Of a stretch of 64,000 bases of DNA, positions 55,527 through 63,213 are shown piece after piece. The notes beneath the pieces are model-generated. The model did no database searches, was not told the DNA's origin, and saw only the letters and a list, made by a program, of their open reading frames with translations. Made by a program: the position numbers and the translations under genes. How positions within the stretch are numbered: position 1 is the first letter of the stretch; each line of letters begins with the position of its first letter. The DNA is taken from NCBI RefSeq assembly GCF_018588945.1, contig NZ_JAFIWA010000005.1, positions 186,001 to 250,000 on the forward strand, in the 5' to 3' direction. The stretch is from Microbacterium flavescens. Lineage in GTDB: Bacteria > Actinomycetota > Actinomycetes > Actinomycetales > Microbacteriaceae.

Positions 55527-57007
55527 GTGCGTCGGACACCCGGGTCGAGGTCGTGATCGTCGGGGCCGGCTTCGCGGGCCTCGGCATGGCGATCGCCCTG
55601 CGCCGCGCCGGCCGCGAGGACTTCGTCGTGCTCGAGCGGGCCGCGTCGCTCGGAGGCACCTGGCGCGACAACACCTACCCGGGCGTCGCGTGCGATGTGC
55701 CGTCGCACCTGTACGGGTTCGCCACCCACCCGAATCCGAACTGGTCGGGCACCTACGCGCGCGGCGCCGAGATCCACTCCTACCTCGAGGACGTCGCCGC
55801 GTCCGAGGGTCTCGGCGACCGGCTGCGGCTCCACACCGCGATGCGTTCGGCCGACTGGGATGCCGAGCACGAGGTGTGGCGCATCCATACCTCGGCCGGC
55901 ACCTTCGTCGCCGACGCCCTCGTACTCGCCTGCGGCCGGCTGACCGAGCCGTCGATCCCCCGCATCCCCGGCCTCGAGCACTTCCCGGGGCCCCTCTTCC
56001 ACTCGGCCCGCTGGGACCACGACGCCGACCTCGCCGGCGCACGCATCGCCGTCGTCGGCACCGGGGCGAGCGCGGTGCAGATCGTGCCCGAACTCGCACG
56101 CACGGCAGGGCACGTCACGCTGTTCCAGCGCACGCCGGCGTGGATCGTGCCGCGCGGCGGCGACTCCTACTCCGACGACGACCACGCGCGGTTCGTGGCG
56201 GATCCCACGTCCCTCGAGGCGCTGCGCGCGGATCTCTACGCCGAAGGCGAGGCGCGCTTCGCGTCGCGGTCGGGTGACTCCGCTGCGGCGGCGGCCGCCG
56301 AGGCTGTCGCGCGCGCACATCTCGAACGGCAGATCGCCGACCCGGCGCTGCGCGCCGCCCTCACGCCCGACTACGCCTTCGGCTGCAAGCGCGTGCTGCT
56401 GTCGGACGACTTCTACCCCGCGGTCGCCTCCGACGCCGTGACCCTCGTGCCGACGAGCCTCGCCGCGGTGACCGGATCGACGCTCATCGCCGCAGACGGC
56501 TCACGTCACGACGTCGATGCGCTCGTCCTCGCCACCGGGTTCGCCTCGACCCGGCAGCCCTACGCAGACCTGGTGCGCGGCGAGAACGCGCGGTCTCTCG
56601 CCGAGCACTGGTCCGGGGGGATGACGTCCTTCGCCTCCACCGTCGTGGCGGGCTTCCCCAACATGTTCGTGCTCAACGGTCCGAACGCCTCGCTCGGCCA
56701 CTCCTCGTCGGTGCTGATGATCGAGGAGCAGGCGGCCTACGTCGCCCGCGTTCTCGACGATCGCGCGGGCCGCGTGCTGCGCGTCGACCCGCACGCGGAA
56801 CAGCTGTACACCGACGAGATCGCCCAGGCGGCGGCATCCACTCGCTGGATGACCGGCGGCTGCCGCAACTGGTACGTCGACGAACGCTCCGGCCGGCTGA
56901 CGCTGCTGTGGCCGGGCACCGTGGACGCGTTCCGCGCCCGGCTCTCCCGGGCCGACGGATCCGAATTCCTGGCGCTCCCGGCGCCCCTCGAAAGGAGACC
57001 CGCATGA
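55523..57007 (+). CDS. Flavin-containing monooxygenase (Baeyer-Villiger type)
   Basis: A 494-residue class B flavoprotein monooxygenase. FAD-binding GAGFAGLG lies near residue 15, the second Rossmann motif VVGTGASAVQ near 178, and the Baeyer-Villiger fingerprint appears as FPGPLFHSARWDH. LATGF precedes the C-terminal part. It should insert oxygen into a ketone using NADPH and FAD. ATG 55523 overlaps the fbiC stop; AAAGGAG precedes it. Its place between two F420 genes suggests a linked pathway, but the enzyme itself uses FAD, not F420. Confidence 0.9.
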   Translation: MSASDTRVEVVIVGAGFAGLGMAIALRRAGREDFVVLERAASLGGTWRDNTYPGVACDVPSHLYGFATHPNPNWSGTYARGAEIHSYLEDVAASEGLGDRLRLHTAMRSADWDAEHEVWRIHTSAGTFVADALVLACGRLTEPSIPRIPGLEHFPGPLFHSARWDHDADLAGARIAVVGTGASAVQIVPELARTAGHVTLFQRTPAWIVPRGGDSYSDDDHARFVADPTSLEALRADLYAEGEARFASRSGDSAAAAAAEAVARAHLERQIADPALRAALTPDYAFGCKRVLLSDDFYPAVASDAVTLVPTSLAAVTGSTLIAADGSRHDVDALVLATGFASTRQPYADLVRGENARSLAEHWSGGMTSFASTVVAGFPNMFVLNGPNASLGHSSSVLMIEEQAAYVARVLDDRAGRVLRVDPHAEQLYTDEIAQAAASTRWMTGGCRNWYVDERSGRLTLLWPGTVDAFRARLSRADGSEFLALPAPLERRPA

Positions 57008-58014
57008 TCCCCCTGCGCTTCGGCTACAAGGCCTCGGCCGAGCAGTTCGGACCCACGGAGCTGCTCGACTACGCGGTGCTCGCCGAGGAGGTCGGGTTCG
57101 ACTCGGTCTTCATCTCCGACCACCTGCAGCCCTGGCTGCACGAGGGGGGTCACGCCCCGGCATCCGTCCCCTGGCTCGGCGCTCTCGGCGCCCGCACCTC
57201 GAAGGTGCTGATCGGCACCTCGGTGCTCACACCGACGTTCCGCTACAACCCGACGGTCGTCGCGCAGGACTTCGCGACCCTCGGGGTCATGTATCCCGGG
57301 CGCGTGATCCTCGGCGTCGGCACCGGCGAGGCGCTCAACGAAGCAAACCTCGGCATCCAGTGGCCCGACCCGCCCGAGCGGTTCCAGCGGCTCAAGGAGG
57401 CGATCGGCCTCATCCGCCGGCTGTGGTCGGAGGACCGTGTCACGTTCGACGGCACGTACTACCACGCCAAGAACATCACGATCTACGACAAGCTCCCAGA
57501 GCCGGTGCCGATCTACATCGGCGCCGCCGGACCGGCGGCGACGCGCCTCGCCGGGCGGATCGCCGACGGCTTCATCACGACGTCGGGCAAGAAGCGCGAG
57601 CTCTACACCGAGACGCTCCTGCCCGCGCTCGAAGAGGGCCTGTCGAGGGCCGGCCGCGAGCCCGGTGCGATCGACACGCTCATGGAGATCAAGGTCTCGC
57701 TCGACACGACGCTCGACGCCGCCCGGGAGAAGACGCGGTTCTGGGCGCCGCTGGCCCTCACGCCCGACGAGAAGATGGGCATCGACGACCCGATCGAGAT
57801 GCAGCGTCTCGGCGAGGAGCTGCCGATCGAGCGCGCGGCGTCGCGGTTCATCGTGTCGGACGACCCCGACGAGCACGTCGAGAAGATCGGCTGGTACATC
57901 GACCTCGGGTTCCGTCACCTGGTGTTCCACGATCCCGGTCACGACCAGGCGGCGTTCCTGCGCCGATACGGCGAGGAGATCCTCCCGCGCCTGCGCGCGA
58001 AGTACGGCGCGTGA
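57004..58014 (+). CDS. fgd: F420-dependent glucose-6-phosphate dehydrogenase
   Basis: A 336-residue luciferase-like barrel enzyme closely matching mycobacterial Fgd: LGYKASAEQF-type start (FGYKASAEQFGP), SDHLQPWLHEGGHAP, GTSVLTPTFRYNP, GVGTGEALNE, and NHLVFH-type end (RHLVFHDPGHDQ). It should oxidise glucose-6-phosphate while reducing F420 to F420H2. ATG 57004 overlaps the monooxygenase stop and has AAAGGAG upstream. Its presence implies that the cell makes or imports F420, which bears on the unusual fbiC. Confidence 0.95.
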   Translation: MIPLRFGYKASAEQFGPTELLDYAVLAEEVGFDSVFISDHLQPWLHEGGHAPASVPWLGALGARTSKVLIGTSVLTPTFRYNPTVVAQDFATLGVMYPGRVILGVGTGEALNEANLGIQWPDPPERFQRLKEAIGLIRRLWSEDRVTFDGTYYHAKNITIYDKLPEPVPIYIGAAGPAATRLAGRIADGFITTSGKKRELYTETLLPALEEGLSRAGREPGAIDTLMEIKVSLDTTLDAAREKTRFWAPLALTPDEKMGIDDPIEMQRLGEELPIERAASRFIVSDDPDEHVEKIGWYIDLGFRHLVFHDPGHDQAAFLRRYGEEILPRLRAKYGA

Positions 58015-58676
58015 CGCCGCTCTTCCGACGGCGCCGCGCCGGGGAAGCACCCAACCCTGAACCGCGGTGGATCGTCGTCGTGCCCGTCAAGAGGTCCGCG
58101 CAGGGGAAGTCGCGGCTGCAGGTCGAGGGGGTCGACCGCGCCGAGCTCGCGCGGGCGATCGCGCTCGACACCATCGAAGCGGCCGCGCGCTGCGAGGTCG
58201 TGCTGCAGGTCGTGGTCGTCTCGGACGACCCCGCGCTCGCCCGGGAGTCCGCGACGATCCCGGCGCTGCGGATCGTCCCCGAGGAAGACCCCCGCGGACT
58301 CGACGCCGCGATCGCGAGCGGCATCGAGGCGGTCGATCCGAGCGGACGGATGCCGCGCGCAGCCCTTCTCGGCGACCTCCCCGCCCTCCGACCCGTCGAC
58401 CTCGCCGGCGCGCTGCGGGCCGCGGCATCCGTCGACCGTGCTGTGGTCGCCGACGCCGAAGGCACCGGGTCCACCCTCGTGACGGCGATGCCGGGAGTGG
58501 CGTGGGCGTCGTCGTTCGGCGAGGGCTCGTTCGCGCGGCACACCGCCGCGGGCTGTGCGGCGGTGGAGATTCCGGATGCCTCGTCCCTCCGCCGCGACGT
58601 CGACACCGCCGCCCAGCTCGAGGCCGCCGTCCGCCTCGGCGTTGGCCCGCGGACCGCGGCGCTGCTCGGCGCCTGA
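58011..58676 (+). CDS. fbiD: Phosphoenolpyruvate/2-phospholactate guanylyltransferase (F420 pathway)
   Basis: A 221-residue CofC/FbiD nucleotidyltransferase. PVKRSAQGKSRL near residue 25 is the GTP-binding loop, LLGDLPAL holds the metal aspartate region, and ADAEGTGSTL with SFGEGSFARH follow as in FbiD. It joins GMP to phosphoenolpyruvate for transfer to FO by FbiA. The GTG start overlaps the fgd stop (GTGA), closing a four-gene F420 operon. Confidence 0.92.
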   Translation: MTPLFRRRRAGEAPNPEPRWIVVVPVKRSAQGKSRLQVEGVDRAELARAIALDTIEAAARCEVVLQVVVVSDDPALARESATIPALRIVPEEDPRGLDAAIASGIEAVDPSGRMPRAALLGDLPALRPVDLAGALRAAASVDRAVVADAEGTGSTLVTAMPGVAWASSFGEGSFARHTAAGCAAVEIPDASSLRRDVDTAAQLEAAVRLGVGPRTAALLGA

Positions 58677-58682
58677 TCACGG

Positions 58683-58698
58683 GCGGCCGGCGGGCCGC
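58683..58698. terminator. GC hairpin between fbiD and the NTF2-like gene
   Basis: GCGGCC (58683-58688) pairs with GGCCGC (58693-58698) around a GGCG loop, seven bases after the fbiD stop and eight bases before the stop of the convergent gene. No T-run; it could stop transcription in both directions. Confidence 0.5.
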
Positions 58699-58705
58699 GC
58701 CGCGG

Positions 58706-59032
58706 TCAGTCGGGCAGGATGACGACGCGTTCGATGGCGTCGCCGCGCAGCGTGAAGCGAAACGGGCTCGTGCCGTTGAACCCGTTGCCGGTCACTTTCA
58801 GATGCACCAGGTAGGTGTCAGGCCCCTCCTCGGCGATGTCGACCAGCTCGAAGCGCGACCGCTTGCCGATGTTGTCGGTGCGGTCCCACTCGCGGATGGC
58901 GTCGTGACCGCGTGCCACGCGGCCCCAATCGTCGAGCGAGCCATCCTCCGCGAACGCTGCGACGAACGCGTCGGAGTCTCCGGCGTTCGTGGCGTCGATG
59001 AAGGCGGAGATGGGGGAGGGGACGTGAGCCAT
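58706..59032 (-). CDS. SnoaL/NTF2-like protein
   Basis: A 108-residue alpha+beta protein with the SnoaL-like pattern: an N-terminal helix (SPISAFIDATNAGDSDAFVAAFAEDG), a DDWGR segment, a helix with AIREWDR, then strands. Such folds serve as small enzymes or ligand-binding proteins; no catalytic role can be assigned. The ATG at 59032 follows GAGGAT (59039-59044) by six bases, a leaderless pattern. Confidence 0.85.
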   Translation of the reverse strand: MAHVPSPISAFIDATNAGDSDAFVAAFAEDGSLDDWGRVARGHDAIREWDRTDNIGKRSRFELVDIAEEGPDTYLVHLKVTGNGFNGTSPFRFTLRGDAIERVVILPD

Positions 59033-59097
59033 GCTCCGATCCTCGTCGGTCGCCCGTGCCCCGTCCACACCCCTGTGCAGCGCAGACCGGGGTGGGA

Positions 59098-59727
59098 CTA
59101 CGCGGCGAATCGGAGGATCTCGGCCGCTGCATCCGCCAGCGCGGGAAAGTGCCGATGAGCCCCGCTCACCGGGGTGGCGCTGTTGACACTCCAGACCGTC
59201 ATCCCCGCGGCCAGGCCGGCAGCGACTCCCGACCTCGAGTCCTCGACGACGAGGCACCGACCGGGGTGGACGTCCAGCTCAGCGGCTGCGGCGAGGTAGG
59301 GCTGAGGGTGGGGCTTGCCGAGCACCGTGGACTCCGCGTCGACGATGACGCGCGGAGTCGGCAGCTGCAGACGGAGGAACCGGCCCTCGACTCGACGGCG
59401 GAGGTTCGCCGTCACCAGGGCCCACCGGTCGGGGTCGAGCTTTCGCAGCAGACCGGCTGCCCCGGCGAACGCCTCGTAGTCACCCTCGACGACATCCTGG
59501 TCCTCGAGCCGCTGGAACTCGGCGAGCGCCTCATCACGCGCCCGTAGCGGGAGGAACCGAGCGACAGTCTCCGCGGGACGGGTTCGCAGGGCGAGCGCGT
59601 AGACCTCGTCGCCGTCCAGCCCGAACCGGTCCGCCCAGCTGCCCCAGATGCGCCGCTGGTTCGCAACCGCGTCCACGAGCGTGCCGTCGACGTCGAAGAG
59701 CACTACGGTTCCGTCCGGCCTAGGCAT
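59098..59727 (-). CDS. HAD-superfamily hydrolase
   Basis: A 209-residue phosphatase-like HAD protein with motif I FDVDGTL (D nucleophile near residue 11), motif II TAN, motif III lysine in GKPHPQPY and motif IV VVEDSRSG, plus a helical C1 cap. It is of the beta-phosphoglucomutase/phosphoglycolate phosphatase type; substrate unknown. ATG 59727 lies eight bases after TAGGGT (59736-59741), making it the likely leaderless start. Confidence 0.9.
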   Translation of the reverse strand: MPRPDGTVVLFDVDGTLVDAVANQRRIWGSWADRFGLDGDEVYALALRTRPAETVARFLPLRARDEALAEFQRLEDQDVVEGDYEAFAGAAGLLRKLDPDRWALVTANLRRRVEGRFLRLQLPTPRVIVDAESTVLGKPHPQPYLAAAAELDVHPGRCLVVEDSRSGVAAGLAAGMTVWSVNSATPVSGAHRHFPALADAAAEILRFAA

Positions 59728-59821
59728 CTCGCGCAACCCTAGCCGGTTACCCGCGCTAGGGAGCGCGAAGCTCGGGGTGCGACGCTGGCGCCGCCGGCCG
59801 AGGTCGTGATGCAATCAGCGC

Positions 59822-60508
59822 ATGGGGCGGAGCCGTCTGACATTCATCGACCGATCACGACCCTGGCGCGCGACTCTCGCCGGCCTCGGCGGACTGTGGG
59901 CACTGGCGATCCTGCCGTTCCCGGCGACGGAGTTCGGAGTGCCTCTGTGGGCCTGGGTCTTCCGCCACCGCGCCTACTTCTGGGCGCGCGAGTCGGTGCA
60001 CGATCCGTACATCGTCTTCGGGGCGCTCGCGGCCCTGTCCTTTCTGGCGATCGGACTCGCGCTGCTCCCGGACCTGCGGCGTGCGGGATGGGGCGGCGCG
60101 CTCATGGCGTGGCTGGTCATCGCGGGGGCGCCGGTCACTGCGCTCAGCTACCTCAACACGCCCACCGAGTCGCCTCTGCACGTGCTCTGGGGCACGGAGG
60201 CGTTCGTCCTCATCGCGGTCGGCCTTGCCGGCATTCTCGCGGCCGTCACGGCCGGATCGCGCTGGCGTCTGTGGGTGCGGATCGTGCTGGGACTGACCCT
60301 GCCGCTGCTCGTCGCGGGAACCCTCGCCACGGGATACTGGCCGCACGGTCCGCTCGCGCTGCTCGGAGTCGAGGCCATCGCGATCATCCTCGCCGCGCCG
60401 CGGGCTGCGGACTCGGCGGCGGCCACGGCCCACCTGCGCACATTTCCGCCATCCCGGGACGAGAATCTGCCACTCCCGTCGTCCGGCCCCGCTCCCCCAC
60501 TAGCCTGA
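59822..60508 (+). CDS. Polytopic membrane protein, unknown function
   Basis: A 228-residue protein with about six hydrophobic helices. A conserved-looking loop (FRHRAYFWARESVHDPY) follows the first helix. The C-terminal 30 residues are Pro/Ala-rich and soluble. No family recognised. ATG 59822 has no ribosome site. The cupin gene starts four bases after its stop but carries its own -10 box. Confidence 0.65.
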   Translation: MGRSRLTFIDRSRPWRATLAGLGGLWALAILPFPATEFGVPLWAWVFRHRAYFWARESVHDPYIVFGALAALSFLAIGLALLPDLRRAGWGGALMAWLVIAGAPVTALSYLNTPTESPLHVLWGTEAFVLIAVGLAGILAAVTAGSRWRLWVRIVLGLTLPLLVAGTLATGYWPHGPLALLGVEAIAIILAAPRAADSAAATAHLRTFPPSRDENLPLPSSGPAPPLA

Positions 60509-60512
60509 CGAC

Positions 60513-60944
60513 GTGAGCGACTACGACGTGCTGGAGATCGGCGGCCTCGACCAGTGGCGCGACCACTACGGCGGGTTCCGCCCCGAGAGCTCACGCGACG
60601 GACGGCGCGTCGTCGACCACGAGCTGACGATGCAGTTCATCGGCATGACCGCCAACGCACTCGAGCCCGGCGAAGAGGCGGGCTATTGGCACCGGCACGC
60701 TCGCGTCGAGGAGCTGTACGTGTTCCTCGGCGGGCGGGGGCAGATGGGACTCGACGCTGACGTCGTCGATGTCGGCCCGGGCTCCGCGGTCCGCGTCGGC
60801 CAGGGCGTGTGGCGCACCTGGCGCGCCCTGCCGGACAGCCCCGAGCAGCTGCGATGGCTCTGCATCCGCGCCGGCGGCTATGAGCTGCCGCACTTCCCGG
60901 ACGACAGCGAACGCGCCGAGGATCGCCCCGCCCCGTGGCGATGA
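60513..60944 (+). CDS. Cupin-domain protein
   Basis: A 143-residue single cupin. The metal-binding motif appears as HRHARVEELYVFLGGRG, and the second motif as VGPGSAVRVGQGVWRTW, where the usual last His is replaced. It may be a small isomerase, oxygenase or binding protein. The GTG at 60513 follows TAGCCT (60501-60506) by six bases, a leaderless pattern. Confidence 0.85.
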   Translation: MSDYDVLEIGGLDQWRDHYGGFRPESSRDGRRVVDHELTMQFIGMTANALEPGEEAGYWHRHARVEELYVFLGGRGQMGLDADVVDVGPGSAVRVGQGVWRTWRALPDSPEQLRWLCIRAGGYELPHFPDDSERAEDRPAPWR

Positions 60945-60963
60945 TCCGAACCGACCGGACGCC

Positions 60964-62382
60964 CTAGGTCGGGGCGACGAACCGCACGCCCGGCGACGGA
61001 CGGTCGATGTAGCTCCGGCCCCCAGGGCTCGTCCACTCGAGCACACCACCGGCGTGCTGCTCGACCCGCCACGGGGTGTGGTGCTTCAGCGTGTGATGTC
61101 GCCGGCACAGGTGCGCGAGGTTCGTGTGCGCGGTCGGGCCGCCGTGCTGGTGGTCGACCGTGTGGTCGATGTCGGAACGCCACACAGGCATGCGGCAGCC
61201 GGGGAACCGGCAATGCTCGTCACGTGCCCGGAGGTGGCGCCGCTGGGCCTCGGTGGGGAATCTTCGATCGACGGCGAGGACGTCGCCTGAGACCGGATCG
61301 GTGAGCACGCGATCCCACAGTGTCGCCGCGCCGAGCAGCCGCCGCGCCGACTCGGGGTCGATCGGCCCTCGCCCGGTGAGCACGGGTGCCGGACCCTCAT
61401 CGCCCACGAGCGTCTGGAACGGGACGGTGATCTGGACGATCGCCTGCAGCGCATCGATCCCCTCGCCGCCCGAGCGGTCGATCGACGCGAGCGTCGGGTG
61501 CCCGGTGAGCGCGAGGTCGCACAGAGCATCGGCCCGGAGCTGGTCCATCGTGCGGACACCCTCCGGCACGGCGACGTCGCCATCGCCGTCGGCGCTGTCA
61601 ACCCAAGCATCCCCGCCCTCGCCGTGCGCAGCATCCTTCACCGACCGCGCCATGCGCGTGAGCCGGTCATGGATGCCGTGCGCCAGCACCGACGGAAGCA
61701 GCGCCCACAACTCGGACATGCTGTCGCCGACGTCGCGGACGGCGACGCGCCGTGCGGTCCGCGCTTCGGCATGACGGTCCGCGATCGAGGTGGGAACCGT
61801 CTCCTCGGCGATCGACGCCGCGACCACACGCAGGCGGCCCGTCGTGAGGCCGGCGGCCCGCTCGAGCACCGCGGCCTCGAAGGTCGCTCGATCGTCGGCC
61901 GCCGGCACGCGAACTCCCGCGTCGACAATCACGCGGGCGTGCGGCAGGGACAGGCGGCCCGCCTCGAGCGCTGCCATGGTCTGCGGAAAGCGGTCTCGCA
62001 TCACGAGCGCGTCGTCCATGCGCTGCTCGACCGTGCGATCGGACAGGCCGACGGCGCAAGCGAGCTCGGCCGCAATGTCGCGCACCGACAGCGGGGCGTC
62101 GTCGCGCGTCGCGCCGTCTTCGAGAGCGAGGTCCATCGCTTCGGCGAGGAGCCGCGCCTGCACGCCCTGCCAGCGCGCGATCTGCTCGGCCGCGTTCTCC
62201 CACGCGTAGAGCAGCTCCTCACGGCGCGACGCCGCGGCGTCCCACCTGTGCCGCGTCACGCGCGGCGCGGAGTCCACCTCGGTCGGGCCTTCGTAGGGCT
62301 CTTCCCACGTCTCGGCGACCAGCATCCGCTCGCGCCAGAGCAGGTCTTCGATCTCGGGATCGAGAGCCGGCGGCGGGTTCAT
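60964..62382 (-). CDS. DUF222 / HNH endonuclease domain protein, copy 2
   Basis: A 472-residue paralogue of the protein at 7098-8531. The helical DUF222 region spans about residues 40-350, and the HNH module reads CRFPGC, DIDHTV and NLAHLCRRHH. Sequence identity between the two is modest outside the HNH core, so they are not recent duplicates. ATG 62382 lies six bases after GAGAAT in a DNA-damage-type promoter that matches the one of copy 1. Confidence 0.88.
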   Translation of the reverse strand: MNPPPALDPEIEDLLWRERMLVAETWEEPYEGPTEVDSAPRVTRHRWDAAASRREELLYAWENAAEQIARWQGVQARLLAEAMDLALEDGATRDDAPLSVRDIAAELACAVGLSDRTVEQRMDDALVMRDRFPQTMAALEAGRLSLPHARVIVDAGVRVPAADDRATFEAAVLERAAGLTTGRLRVVAASIAEETVPTSIADRHAEARTARRVAVRDVGDSMSELWALLPSVLAHGIHDRLTRMARSVKDAAHGEGGDAWVDSADGDGDVAVPEGVRTMDQLRADALCDLALTGHPTLASIDRSGGEGIDALQAIVQITVPFQTLVGDEGPAPVLTGRGPIDPESARRLLGAATLWDRVLTDPVSGDVLAVDRRFPTEAQRRHLRARDEHCRFPGCRMPVWRSDIDHTVDHQHGGPTAHTNLAHLCRRHHTLKHHTPWRVEQHAGGVLEWTSPGGRSYIDRPSPGVRFVAPT

Positions 62383-62388
62383 GGCTCG

Positions 62389-62410
62389 ATTCTCGCAGGA
62401 CCCTCCGACA
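62389..62410 (-). promoter_or_regulatory. RecA-NDp-like (PafBC-type) promoter of DUF222/HNH copy 2
   Basis: On the minus strand TGTCGGAG (62403-62410), eight bases, GAGAAT (62389-62394), six bases, then ATG. The box is preceded by GAA, so GAATGTCGGA is shared with the promoter at 8538-8559, and every spacing is identical. The two genes are otherwise 50 kb apart. Confidence 0.55.
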
Positions 62411-62467
62411 TTCGATTCGATTCCACAGCCTCATCCACATGTGCATAACCGAACATTCAAACGAACG

Positions 62468-63211
62468 TCACGAGACGAGCAGGTAGCCCGCCCCCACGAT
62501 CGTGAAGACGATCACCAGCCTCTCGAACAGTCGCTGGTCCAGCCGGTCGGCGATCCACCGGCCGGCGAGCGCCGCCGCGACGACGACCGGCACGAGCACG
62601 GCGTCGAGAAGCAGCCCCGGCCCGGTGATGATCCCCAGCCCGATCGAGAACGGCACCTTGAAGATGTTGACGATCGCGAACAGCCACGCCGCCGTCCCGA
62701 GGAACTCCTTCACGGGGAAGCGCGCCGCCAGGAAGTACATCGACATGACCGGACCCGCGGCGTTGGCGACCATCGTCGTGAACCCGCCGAGCGTGCCGTA
62801 GGTCGCCGCCGCCACCCGGTGCGCGCCCGTCGACTCGACACCGGACGCGAAGCGGCGCCGCAGCAGGGTGATCACGATGACGGCCACCAGGATCACGCCG
62901 ATCGTGCGCTTCACCCAGACGTCGTCGGCGAACCACAGGAACACTACGCCCACGAGCACACCGGCCACCACGGCGGGCGCGAGGCGCAGCAGCTCGCGCC
63001 AGTTGGCATGCCGGCGGTACATCGCGACGGCGAAGAGGTCGGCCACGATCAGGAGCAGCAGCAGCGTCCCCGTCGACTGCTTCGCGGGAAGCACCGCGGC
63101 GAAGATGGCGACCGCGACGGTGCCCGCGCCGGGCACGGCGGTCTTCGAGAGGCCGACGACCGCCGCCGCCACGGCGAGCAGCACCCAGGCCCACCAGGCG
63201 AGTTCGGGCAC
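62468..63211 (-). CDS. TSUP-family (TauE/SafE) anion exporter
   Basis: A 247-residue membrane protein with about seven to eight helices in two half-repeats (GLSKTAVPGAG near the start; GGFTTMVANAAGPVMSMYF in the second half), the pattern of sulfite/organosulfonate exporters. Substrate open. GTG 63211 lies two bases after the fbiA stop, so it is co-transcribed with fbiA. No link to F420 is known. Confidence 0.88.
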   Translation of the reverse strand: MPELAWWAWVLLAVAAAVVGLSKTAVPGAGTVAVAIFAAVLPAKQSTGTLLLLLIVADLFAVAMYRRHANWRELLRLAPAVVAGVLVGVVFLWFADDVWVKRTIGVILVAVIVITLLRRRFASGVESTGAHRVAAATYGTLGGFTTMVANAAGPVMSMYFLAARFPVKEFLGTAAWLFAIVNIFKVPFSIGLGIITGPGLLLDAVLVPVVVAAALAGRWIADRLDQRLFERLVIVFTIVGAGYLLVS

Positions 63212-63213
63212 CC

